From Zanthoxylum bungeanum (Eukaryota; Streptophyta; Magnoliopsida; Sapindales; Rutaceae), in contig SKCR01001870.1 in the NCBI GenBank assembly GCA_019454045.1, positions 62,001-126,000 of the forward strand: a stretch of DNA of 64,000 nt, read 5' to 3'. Made by a program: the position numbers and the translations under genes. The notes below the pieces were generated by a model. The model did no database searches and was not told the origin of the DNA. It saw nothing but the letters and a program-made list of their open reading frames with translations. Shown one piece after another: positions 45,704 through 56,549 of the stretch (positions are counted from its first letter, which is position 1; the number at the start of each line of letters is the position of its first letter).

Positions 45704-46183
45704 TGTTAGGGTTGGTGCTCAGAGTGCCAATCCGGATCGTATTTATGTTGATTCATAAATACGAGCAATTATATTTTCCATAAATATTACTAATTTAACG
45801 GTCAAAAACGGCGTTTCCGGGTGGATTTTGACCCAACCGGGCGACGGCTGTGAAAACAGTGATTCTGTCATTGTTTGAGCAGCCCATGAACTTCCTCGAC
45901 ACTATTGGATCTGACCTGGGCAGTTTCCATAAGTGTCGGGTAGTCGGTTCGGTCAAAAATGTGTTTTAGGCTATTTTGCGGAAAAACAGTTTTCGTAAAA
46001 GTTTCGTGAGTTTTCACCATATTTATGTTTATATTTGATATTGAATAAATAGGTTTAGGTGAAATATGAATAAATTATTCATATTAGATATTGAATAATT
46101 TATTTGGTATTTTGAAAAAGTTTTAAAATACGATTTCGCCCTTACCCGCGCTTCCGATGTGCCCAACTCTCAAAACCCCAACA
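45704..46183 (+). repeat. LTR of a copia-like element
   Basis: The segment starts TGTTAGGGTT and ends AAAACCCCAACA and is followed by an imperfect initiator-tRNA site (ATATCAGAGCAGG near 46190-46202). This is a 480-bp LTR with matching inverted ends. The second LTR was not found in the window. Confidence 0.7.
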
Positions 46184-49102
46184 AAAATAATATCAGAGCA
46201 GGTCTGATGCTTCATCCATTACATTATTCATGCTTGATATTTGATATGAAATTCAATTTTAATGTTCGCACATGCATGTTATCTAGATATGTTTCTTTAC
46301 TTTTCGGTTCAACGCTAACATAAATATTATGAAATTTAATAGTTAGATTGACTTATGTTCCGAAGGTTGAATTAAAATGTTTAGAAAATGATTTAGATTA
46401 AAATTCTGCATTGGATGTTGAGTTAAGCTTCCATAGGAAATCCCCGCCTTTAAATATGGATGTAAAGTAACGTGTATTGGATACATGTTCCTTGATCCGT
46501 CTTGTCAATACAGTCTATGGGTATTTTTCTATAAGTGCATCCGAGAACGTGTCAAAGCTGTGAGGGTGTAGTTATAGAATTATTATCCACACCGGTTGTA
46601 TATTGATACTGGATAAATTCAAGTGAAAATGGAAATCATGAACGTGCCAAATCTGTCAGGACTACACCGGTAGCTTGAGTTTGTCATTGACAAGTGTAGC
46701 CTTGATATGCATCCATGTGAACGTGCCAAAGCTGTCACAGCGAGAAACGGTCAGGACCAAAACTGGGAGTCACTAGTGAGTGATTAACAACGAGTTGTCT
46801 ACCTAATGAATATACGTAGGCGAGAACGTGTCAAAGCTGTGAGTCGAAATATATTCATGGGATCTCACTCTCACTATGCAATTCGATTTAATTATTGAAT
46901 TCCCGTTGTCCGTTGGGGATTACGGTATTACGTAAAGTAGTGGGAGACACTACTGGGTTAAAAATCCATAACCTAAGCGATGTGTAATATTATAGAATTT
47001 TCTGCTTCGTTTTCCTTTTATTCTATATTGCTTATAGAATTTTACTTCTAATCCACTGCATGCTTATTACATGAATAGGTTTTATGACTTTACTTATGGT
47101 TGTGTAGTTCTAGATTAGGTTCTAGAAAGATAGTAAACTTAGATATAGTTAGATTAGTTAAAACCATCGGGAACTGTTGTTCCGATTTTCTTGAAAATCA
47201 AGATGGTTTGTGACTTATTACTAAGTCACGATTAGGTAATCTAAAAAGATATATGTGTTTAGGATATTATTCTAGTTAGAATTGTTTCTTCTGCAGTAAG
47301 AATTGACTTGAATAGTTCATGTCTTGAGATTCTTGACTGACACTAAGAAAACTCCTTTAGTATTTGTTTATCTTATAATGACGTTTCTTGGCTTTAGCGA
47401 CTTTTAGAAGTCATGTGTTTGACACAGTTTGATAATTATTATTTGCAATTGTTGTGAATAATTGAACGCAAATTATAAAGCTAAAGAAAAGAGATACATA
47501 TAGTTGTGTATAAAGAATTTCGATTCTCACAACGTATAGTTGTGTATAGAGAATATCGATTCTCACAATAGGACAACTATAGGTATTGGATACCAGATCT
47601 CCCGTCTAGTTATTTAAAATAATGTTTAATAACTGTTTTAATATTTGATATCAGAATTTATGACTATTAGATAGTTACTTGTTCTGTATAAACAGTTGTT
47701 ACATATTTTAATACAACTAGTAGTGTCATTAATTGAAGATAAACATTAAGAAAAATATTCGGTAATATAAATTACTTAGAACTGTTCATTATGAGATTTT
47801 ATCATAAAAGCATCACATGCTTATTCCTTATGGTGAATGATGGTCCAGTATGAGTTCACACCACATATCCTTATCCATTTAATGAATATTTTATTCAGAT
47901 TGTGATTAAATCTTATTTAGCCGATGATTGTCATTGGAACACAGATTTATTAAACTAATACATTGGATGTATGTAGTTTAATGAATTAGAAATTGCCTAG
48001 ATAGTTTTCTTTACTCCGTAACTTAATGAATTGTCATGACTTTGTTACGGGTTTCTAACAGAGAACATGCTGAACGTCTTGAATTGTTCAAGAACTGTCA
48101 ATATGTTTCTTATGAAACTCGGATATAATATTTTGAATAGTTCAAAGATATTTTTTCTGTATTGTTGAAAACTGTGTCTTCAGAAATTCATTGCGCGTCT
48201 TTGAATTGTTCGAAGATGTTTGATATGATCAAACGCATGAATTTGTGGCAATTAGTTCTAAAGTTATTTAATGAATATGACATTTACTCATATTAAACTT
48301 CCACGATTTCATTGTGATGGAATTGGTCAGTGTGAGTTATCGAATCTTATATTATTTGATTCGTTGTTATTGAGAGTTACCGAACTGGTTTTCAATAATC
48401 TTGGGGTTATACTCCAATAACATTAATTTCGTCTCTTTAATTTAGGTTTCATTTATTTCTACAGATACATATATGATATATATAGTATAAAATGCAAATC
48501 TTGAAAAGTTTGAGATTCGAGACTTTCTTTTGTATAACGGTTATATAATTGAAAGTACTTGCACCTCGGAGGTACAAGTGAAAGGTTTATCATTTATTCT
48601 ATTTAATAGAATATGTATTCTATTTGATAGAATATCTTTTCTACGATCTCGAGTAATAAAATTGTTTTGTTACTTGGTGGTTAACATTGGATGTTGACGA
48701 TTGTAGAAAGGACTTGATTTAGTAAAGTCAAATGTGAGAATGATAAACTGTAATGGAACTACGTAATTAATAAGATGAAAATACCCTTAGACAATTTCCG
48801 TATAAGTACAATTGGATGTCAGAGTCATTTACAAAGTATAAGATACTTAATGGTTCTGTTGTTTTCTTATCGAAGAAAACTATCATATAACTTATAGTGA
48901 GAGCGATATTTGATATCGATTTTGGAACTTACCATTGAACAATAGATCTAAGATTGTTCATGGCTTACGACGATCAAGTTTTGAACTTGATTAAGCTTTC
49001 GTTATGAATAGTTCAAAAAATGTGCAAATTATTGGCGCAACAAAAGTAAAGTGAGCTTGATAAAGGTTTGACTTTTTATAGTATGACAATGAGAAAGGTT
49101 AC
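46184..49102 (+). mobile_element. internal fragment of a copia-like element, non-coding
   Basis: No gag or pol frame could be read. Four copies of a motif like GAACGTGTCAAAGCTGTGA occur at about 46541, 46641, 46721 and 46824. A tandem pair with ATAGTTGTGTATA and TCGATTCTCACAA lies at 47490-47570. The fragment is cut at 49102 by the solo LTR and continues after 53485. Confidence 0.55.
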
Positions 49103-49789
49103 TGTAGGACACAGAAACTGGACGACGCATGCTGTTCTAGCTCGCAGCCTAGTTGGGAGTACGGAGTAGCCCGCGGGGGACTAAACTGGAGAATAATGGA
49201 GTCGCCACCCGGTGTGAACCAGGAAAATGATTTAAGGCCGCACTCACCCCTCGCAAGGGAAGACCTCAAACCGTTGGGTTCAGAATGGTCCCTTACTTAT
49301 GCCACTTGTAATGAAATGATTTGTGCAATAATATAACCAAGCCTAAGCAACATATTTCCAAGGATAATTTACTTCTAAGTTCACATGCATAAGTACAAGG
49401 CTCATATCTAAGTTTGCATATAACCTATGTCTGAATTGGCATATAACCTATGTCCAAATTTGCATTCATAAAGGTAAATTGAAATACGGCAAGCATACAA
49501 CTTCATAAGAATACCATATTCATGGATACGGAAATGCAAGGAAATGGCAATTGAACAATCATGCGTAAAGGAATAACGTACTTATAGCTAAATCATGCTT
49601 AAGAACCAACATGCTAATGACATAATCATGCTTGAACACAATCTCATGAACACATTAAATAGATAAATGCAGGAATACAAATAGATGATGACAGTGAGAG
49701 TGTCAACGATGGAATAGTATGATTAATTACATAATATTAGAGAAATCACCTAAGAAACAATTATGCATGACATGAGATGAAAAAGAATC

Positions 49790-50290
49790 AATTCAATGTA
49801 TATGCATTCGTGTAGCGTTTGCAAACGCATTCGAAAGGTAAACAAAGGGTTCGCGTTTGTATAGCGTTTGATAACGCGTTCGAACGGGACAATACCTGAT
49901 GAAAAAAACACATGTGCGTTCGAGTAGCATTCGTAAACGCGTTTGAACGGTAAACAGAAGGTTCGCGTCCGTATAGCGTTTGATAACACGTTCGAACGGG
50001 GCAAGACCTGATTAAACAAAACACATGCGCATTCGAGTAGCGTTCGTAAACGTTTTCGAACGGTAAATAAAAGGTTCGCGTCCATATAGCGTTTGATAAC
50101 GTGTTCGAACGGGGCAAGACCTGATGAAATAAAACACATACGCGTTCGAGTAGTATTCGTAAACACGTTCGAACGGTAAACAGAAGGTTCGCATTCGTAT
50201 AGCGTTTGATAACGCGTTCGAATGGGAACAGAAGGTTCGCGTTCATGTAGCGTTCGAGAACGCGTTCGAACGGGACAAGACTTGATGCAT
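49790..50290 (-). repeat. 113-bp tandem repeat in the solo LTR
   Basis: About four units of 112-113 bp (starts near 49849, 49961, 50074 and 50187) built from sub-repeats with CGTTCGAACG palindromes. Both minus-strand frames across it are open for 180-200 codons; this comes from repeat periodicity, not a protein I can recognise. Confidence 0.85.
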
Positions 50291-50384
50291 GATAGACGAC
50301 GCAAACGCATACACAGATGCACAATGTAGGACCTCGTGTGCCCGATTAAGCTCATTCCCGTTCAATCGAGCATACCTCGTCCGG

Positions 50385-52045
50385 CGCGGCAAAACATCAT
50401 GGTAAAGGTAGCCTTCAGGCATTTTCCCTCGAATAGACGACTTTTAATCCACCCTAGTTAGCCCATGCGCATTAGAATATAATACATGCATAAATAGAAC
50501 AATGATATACATAGAGTCAATGACATAACAAAAGGCGCGAAAAAACATCGTGGTAAGGTAGCCTTCGGGCATTTTCCCTCGAATAGAGGACCTTTAATCC
50601 ACCCTAATTAGCCCATGTGCATTAGAATGCAATACATGCATAAATAGAACAACGATATGCATAAAGTCAATGGCATAACAAAAAGCGTGGCAAAATATCG
50701 CAGTAAGGTAGCCTTTAGGCATTTTCCCTAGGGGTGAGCAAAACTGGTTTCGGTTCCGGTTCCACATGGAACCGGAACCTACCCGGAAAAATTCGGTTCC
50801 GCACTAAGTGGAACCGGAACCTACCCAATTAAACAGGGTACCCTATTATTCGGTTCCAATCTGGTTCCGGTCCGGTTCCGGTCCGGTTCTGAATTACCCT
50901 ATTTTAAAATATTTTAATGAAAACTACATTCCAATACGAGTCCGTAGGAAAAAAAAAGGGACCAAATCGGAGTGCGGAAACTCAAGAATGAAAAAAATGA
51001 AATTTTTTAATTGATATTGCATTTTTGTGATTAAAAAAAGGAATAAAGAGAAAGTGAGCAAATTTCTTTATCATTGTTATTTCAAAGAGTCATCTTTCTT
51101 TACTGGTAAGCTCCTCAAAGCTTTGAAAGATATGATTAGTCTTGGGCATTTTAGGATACAACTTCTATAGTACTGAATTATGCTAAAAAATCGTGGCCAT
51201 GATAATAGCCATCACTGAGAATGTAACCTTCTTCATCTGCTTGATGCTGATCTGGAGTCAATCTATATCATGCATGTTCATTTTGCACTATAAACTCAGG
51301 CCTTTGTAAAATATTGATATCAATATAGTATTTGTATACATAGTAGTTTTGCTAGCTCAGTTTGCTAACCAGATTTATGAAATTTAAGGATTTGTAATTG
51401 TAGTTTGTAAAGCTTAGTCTTACATATTGACGTTACACGTTTTTTTTTTTATTGGGGAATTGATTCAAATTCTATCCAATGCTATAAATTAAAGCCAGTG
51501 AACTGAAGGTTGGTTAGATAAATGAAAATCTGACCTCTGTTGAGTATTTTAACTTGAGGATATGCTTTGAATAGGACTGACATGTACTGCAACAAAAGCA
51601 TGCAATTATAATCGGTTCCATGGTCCGGTTCCGGTTCCGATCATTTTGGAACCGGAACCTACCCGGATAAAATCGGTTCCTTCATTTTTGGAACCAGAAC
51701 CTACCCGATTACAACCGGTTCCGGTTCCAAACCCGAAAAACCGGTCCGGTTCCAACCGGTTCCGGGTAGACCCGGAACCGTTGCTCACCCCTAATTTTCC
51801 CTCGAATAGAGGACCTTTAATCCACCCTAGTTAGCCCATGCGCATCACATCACAATGCATAGGAAGTAAAGACAACAATATAGGACTTCGCATATTCGAT
51901 TAAACATATATCACGTTAAATCAAACACACTTTGTCCGGCGCGGTAAAGTATTGTCGTAAAGGTAGTCTTTTAGACTTTTTCTTCCCTCAAATAGAGAAC
52001 CTTTAGACTAACATACTAAGCCCATGCGCATCTCATCACAATGCA
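50385..52045 (-). repeat. four copies of a ~160-bp repeat, one split by a hAT element
   Basis: Blocks sharing GGTAGCCTT, ATTTTCCCTCGAATAGA and CTTTAATCCACCCTA occur near 50400-50480, 50540-50640, 50700-50728 with 51794-51860, and 51940-52040. Confidence 0.8.
50729..51793. mobile_element. non-autonomous hAT element
   Basis: The ends TAGGGGTGAGCAA and, reversed, TAGGGGTGAGCAA are perfect 13-bp inverted repeats, flanked by ATTTTCCC at 50721-50728 and 51794-51801. Subterminal sequence is GGTTCCGGTTCC-rich, like the hAT element at 30623. The 1065-bp element has no transposase. Confidence 0.95.
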
Positions 52046-53479
52046 AAAAAATAATCGTATGGAAATTAAATGGCGGAATATAAAATACGGATAATAAACA
52101 AACAAGATAAAGCATATCGAAATATGTGACATTTGCTCAAGTGGTACGTGGAGTTGTATCACACGTACAGACCGCACTACCGTCTATTCGGATTTGGCTA
52201 CGAAATTTACGTCCGGGTTTCCATCCTATATACCACAAGAGATGACATATTTTCCATTCATTCAAGGGCCACAACACACATCAATCAACGACTCTCATGC
52301 GAAGAAAATTCAATAAATGATTAAAATAGGAATAAAGATAAATAAAAGATGGTGCCCTCAGGTATAACCTTTTAAATCGTCTCTCGGAAGTACCGTACAT
52401 GGTCGTCGGAAGGTTTAATGCTCTGCAGCTCCTCTGGTTCACTGGTCCACTGCTCTCGTTCGTTGTCTCACTATTTTGAGTCGTCGTTTCCTTTGTTTTG
52501 CTACTTTTTACTGTATTTCGCTGCTGTTTGTACTGTATTTCATTGCTGTTTCGGTGATGTTTTCTGGTCACTATTTTGAGGTGCTGTTTGTGTGGTAGTT
52601 TAGGGGTTTTAAAGTGCAGTTTTTGTTAACTATTTTAGGTAATTTAGGCTAATGTTTTAAGGTATTTGGGTGCAGTTTTAGGGGCAGTTTTTCGGTGGTA
52701 ATAAGGGCTGTATAAGGCTTCTATTTCGGTGATGTTAGGGGCTGTATGGGATGTGATTTGGTCACGGCAATGAGACTATTTTGGTTTTATGATTTTCGGC
52801 TATTGAGAGTGAGGAAGGAGAAGAGAATTCTTTTTGCTTATGGCTTATGTCTTTTGCGTCAAATGAGAGAGATTTCTTGTGTGAATGTGCTAGGGTTTGG
52901 ATGTGAAGTGAAGGCTTCTTTTTATAGGCAAAGGTTAGGGTTTTCTCTTGCTTGATTAGGAAAGTGACCAATTAGTGTCATACAAGGAAAATCTATATTT
53001 AATTGGGGACATGATTTGTTTAAATTAGGAATAGGTTTATTTGATTTGTCTTATTTAGGTAGGGATATATTTCATATTTTATTTGATTTATTTTAATTTG
53101 GTATGTGATTTTTTTAGATTTGTTTTAATTTCACCATGTGTTAAATATGTATTTTATTAATTTGGATATGTTTTATAAGCTTGGGCGTGTGTGGGCTAAT
53201 TGGGCTTGGGTCATGAGGCTAGCAGCAAAACCAGAAATACCGACACCGTTCGAACGCCGATTCGAACGCTACACGAACGCCCGCAATCTGTTTGATGTTC
53301 GAACGTGTTCACAAACGCAGTACGAACGAAAACAGTGAACACGTGAAATGAATCTGATGACATACTCATTCTGAATTTCCCCTTCCGACGTCCGTTTCCC
53401 GCGACTTCCGTGACTTAGAAGGTAGTGTCTCCAAATGAGACTCATCATAGGGACTTACATGCAAAATACAATGCCTACA
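52046..53479 (-). other. U3 part of the solo LTR, no gene
   Basis: The remainder of the LTR has no supportable frame. A CTGTTT/TTTCGGTG-rich run lies at 52490-52740. A short string of CGTTCGAACG-type repeats reappears at 53240-53335, echoing the 113-bp array. Confidence 0.55.
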
Positions 53480-53484
53480 GTTAC

Positions 53485-54490
53485 GCTCAGTAGTCTATCG
53501 TAGATTCTGTGAAAACTTGTCTCTAGTCGCACTAATTGAACAATTAAGATCTGTTGGCTAATGTTGATATTAAACTGTGTGTTTTGGATGAAGAATGTAA
53601 AATGGCATTCTTGAGTGATTTCTTCGAATGAGAGATCCATCGTGATTTCTTTGTTTGAAGAATCCATTCTAGAATGGCCCTAGAGTTTTTATTCTGCTAA
53701 GATCACAGTTTGATATACTAGCTTATGGAGCCTATTGTAGACTCAGATAAGTTTTTCGGAAATTCATGTTCTCTATTTTTGATATTACTCAGATTGTCTG
53801 GTTTTATCAAAGTATAGAGAACATATATTTGTTAGTAGGGTCAGTGGGAGCGTACAAATTTCTTTCTGGTATTATATTTCATAAGTTTTATTTTCTCCGT
53901 GAAAGCAGTGGGAGTAGTCTCTGTTATATTTGATATAAAGTCTTATATACGATATAAAACTAGAGACTTATGAGATACTCCCATTAGTCGCATATTAGAT
54001 ACGATCTAATAAATGACACAATGAGACTATTTGTATAACAGTTAGTAGAACTATTTGACAGTTAACATGTCTTTTATATATATTGTATTCATCTTTCGTA
54101 AAGGATGATTCCTTTGTCGAAAGATAGATTGATTGGAATGTCTAGTCAATCTTATACATCATAAGATGATGGAGTAATGAATACTATATTATGTGTGATT
54201 AAAGATATCAATTTAATCGTAATTGTTACGAATTATTTTGATATACTGCAGACCATATGATGGATCTTGAAACATATTCTTTATGATCTTTGAGATATTA
54301 AGAATGAGTTTCCTATTCATGAAGAATTTAGTCAGCAACCATACGGTTAGATTATTTTTTATCCTAATTATGACATTAGATGGTCTATGTCATGTAAAGT
54401 TAGAAAAGATGCAGTGGGAGTGTCACTGTTGATTCTATTGAACGAATGGAATCAGTTGCAATTTTGAAGTACTGACTTAAGAAGTTGCAT
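53485..54490 (+). mobile_element. continuation of the copia-like fragment
   Basis: After the GTTAC duplication the AT-rich copia-like interior continues, with several GCAGTGGGAG phrases (near 53906, 54411) that are common between domains in decayed copia elements. No frame or second LTR is recognised. Confidence 0.45.
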
Positions 54491-54497
54491 AGTTGAT

Positions 54498-54722
54498 GTG
54501 ATCCTAGCTGCATCTGATTCGGTCCAGACCACAACCGATCCAATCCATGTACCGGTTGGACCAATTACAAGATACAGAGCTAAGAGGATCAAGGACGCTA
54601 TGGCAGGACTGGCCCAACATCATGTAGCTGACTTGAACAAGCAGGTTCGAGACCAATTGGACTTCAAGGAAGAGGGTTCAAGAGTTATACACTTGACCCA
54701 AGTCAACGATTCAGTTATTTAG
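54498..54722 (+). pseudogene. retroelement polyprotein C-terminal fragment
   Basis: A 74-codon frame contains VGPITRYRAKRIKDAMAGL, a type of basic tail that ends many plant gypsy polyproteins, then LDFKEEGSRVIHLTQV and a stop at 54722. It lies just before an LTR-like segment. The rest of the polyprotein is missing. Assignment is by the TRxRAK-like tail only. Confidence 0.45.
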
Positions 54723-54739
54723 GCATATTTATTATTATT

Positions 54740-55173
54740 TGCATGTATGGAACCAACGGGGATTACCGTTTTTATTTATTTTTGGGTTAGTTTATTTTAG
54801 TTATTTATGGGTTCAAAATGGGTTAGAAATTAGGATTTATGGGCTTTTAGTTGGTAATGGGTAGTTTAGGGCTATATTAGTCTTTTAGCTCTATTAGGGT
54901 TTGAGTATGTTGCTATTTAAACTCAAAAACACCTCTTAATGAAGGACCCTAATTTTTGTGCGTGAATAGTACTTTTATTTCTTGAGATTGAGAAATTTTA
55001 TCATCGTTCAGTGATTGAACAAAGACTTATCAAAGGGTTGGCATCCTTTGTGGCGTCCTATTTGCTGGCAAAATTCATCTGAGGCTATCTCCAAGGGTTT
55101 TCAAGGACAGGTTCTTTGGGGGTCTACGGGATCTTGGATCGGATTTCGTCTTTTCGTATCCTGTTTCGTATCA
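54740..55173 (+). repeat. LTR-like segment with primer-binding site
   Basis: The segment ends TTTCGTATCA directly before TGGTAATCAGAGC (55176-55188), a variant initiator-tRNA site. A TATTTAAAC element near 54915 could be the TATA box. The left boundary is approximate and no second copy was found. Confidence 0.45.
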
Positions 55174-55319
55174 ATTGGTAATCAGAGCCAGATTTCAGGT
55201 CTGACTTTTTTGAAGATTCTTTGGCTTTGACATGAAGCATCCGTTGAGGACAAAAATATGTTTAGCCATCAAGATTATCTCGAAGAGAGGCACTATAGTG
55301 TGCAAAATAAAGAATCAGC

Positions 55320-55620
55320 ATCAGTTTAGGGCGAGGCCCACATCAGCATCAGTTTGGGGCGAGGCCCGTATTAGCATCAGTATCAGTCTTGCCGGGTATG
55401 GCACTCCGGAGGCGAGGCCCACATCTTTATCAGTATCAGTTTTGTCGGGTATGGTATTCTGGGGGCGAGGCCCACATTACATCAGTATCAGTCTTGCCGG
55501 GTATGGCATTCTGGGGGTGAGGCCCACATTACATCGGATCAGCATTGCCGGGTATGGCATTCTGGGGGCGAGGCCCACATTACATCAGATCAGTTTAGCT
55601 CGGGAATGAGCACGCCGAGA
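55320..55620 (+). repeat. ~60-bp repeats (GGCGAGGCCCACAT type)
   Basis: About five imperfect units share GGCGAGGCCCACAT, CATCAGTATCAG and GCCGGGTATGGCATTCTGGG. A looser series with AATGGCACTCCG and GGAAATGGACCA continues to about 55810. Confidence 0.85.
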
Positions 55621-55895
55621 ATGGCACTCCGGGAATTGAGATCGGATCGGGAATGGACCACAACGCGGTGAGGGTTCGAGAATGGACCTCATCACACCAT
55701 ATCACAATAACACTCCAGAAAATGGAGCACGGTTCGGAAATGGACCATTATCTCATCACTCGCCGAAAATGGCACTCCGAAAATGGAGCATGGTTCGGAA
55801 ATGGACCATCATCATATCAGCGACACCCTAGGTACGGGGTTAGCATTCAGACCACATCGACGCCCTAGGAACGGGGTTAGCACGCCAGGTACGAC

Positions 55896-56345
55896 ATGTG
55901 GACTACTGTGGACTACCGAGGAGTATGTGGACTATGTGGACTACCGTGGACTACCGAGGAGTTTGTGGACTATGTGGACTACCGTGGACTACCGAGGAGT
56001 ATGTGGACTATGTGGACTACCGTGGACTACCGAGGAGTATGTGGACTAGCATGGAGTATGTGGACTATGTGGACTACCGTGGAGTATGTGGACTATGTGG
56101 ACTACCGTGGAGTATGGGGACTATGTGGACTACCGTGGAGTATGTGGACAATGTGGACTACCGTGGAGTATGTGGACTATGTGGACTACCGTGGAGTATG
56201 TGGACTATGTGGACTACCGAGGAATACCGAGGAATATGTGGACTATGTGGACTATGTGGACTACCGTGGACTACTGTGGAGTATGTGGACTATGTGGATT
56301 ATCGAGGAATATGTGGACTATGTGGACTACCGTGGACTACCGCGA
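55896..56345 (+). repeat. minisatellite of GTGGACTATGTGGACTACCG type
   Basis: A short-period array made of nine- and twelve-base words (GTGGACTAC, GTGGACTAT, CGTGGAGTAT). All three plus-strand frames stay open for 100-150 codons and give Trp/Thr/Tyr-rich repeats; I take these as composition artefacts. Flanked on both sides by CGACACCCTAGGTA(C/T)GGGGTT. Confidence 0.9.
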
Positions 56346-56533
56346 CACCCTAGGTATGGGGTTTAGCACGCCAAGTTTGGCATTGTGGACTACCGCGACA
56401 CCCTAGGTATGGGGTTTAGCACTATCAACTCAGCACAGAAGGCATACCAGGGGCAGCTGGTGAGCCAGGTAAGTGAAAATGCATTGCATGTACTTTGATA
56501 GGATTGTCATTGTCACACACTGCACAAGTCCCA

Positions 56534-56549
56534 TCAAAGTGGGGGCGAC
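56534..56549 (+). promoter_or_regulatory. polypurine-like tract left of the LTR
   Basis: ATCAAAGTGGGGGCGAC abuts the LTR start TGTAGGC. The form and position are those of a polypurine tract, implying that an element of this family also lay to the left of this LTR. Confidence 0.6.

Larger units (their letters stand above)
49103..53479 (-). mobile_element. solo LTR of a gypsy element, same family as 56550-59219
   Basis: The segment is flanked by GTTAC at 49098-49102 and 53480-53484. Its minus-strand start TGTAGGCATTG and end ...CCTACA match the LTR at 56550-59219 at both ends and at an internal block (52133-52230 against 58620-58720 reversed). No internal element sequence remains. It is longer than its relative because it carries tandem repeats and a hAT insertion. 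Confidence 0.92.

Noticed and set aside
49750..50355. 201- and 178-codon minus-strand frames
   Set aside because: Both cover the 113-bp tandem array and reflect its periodicity.
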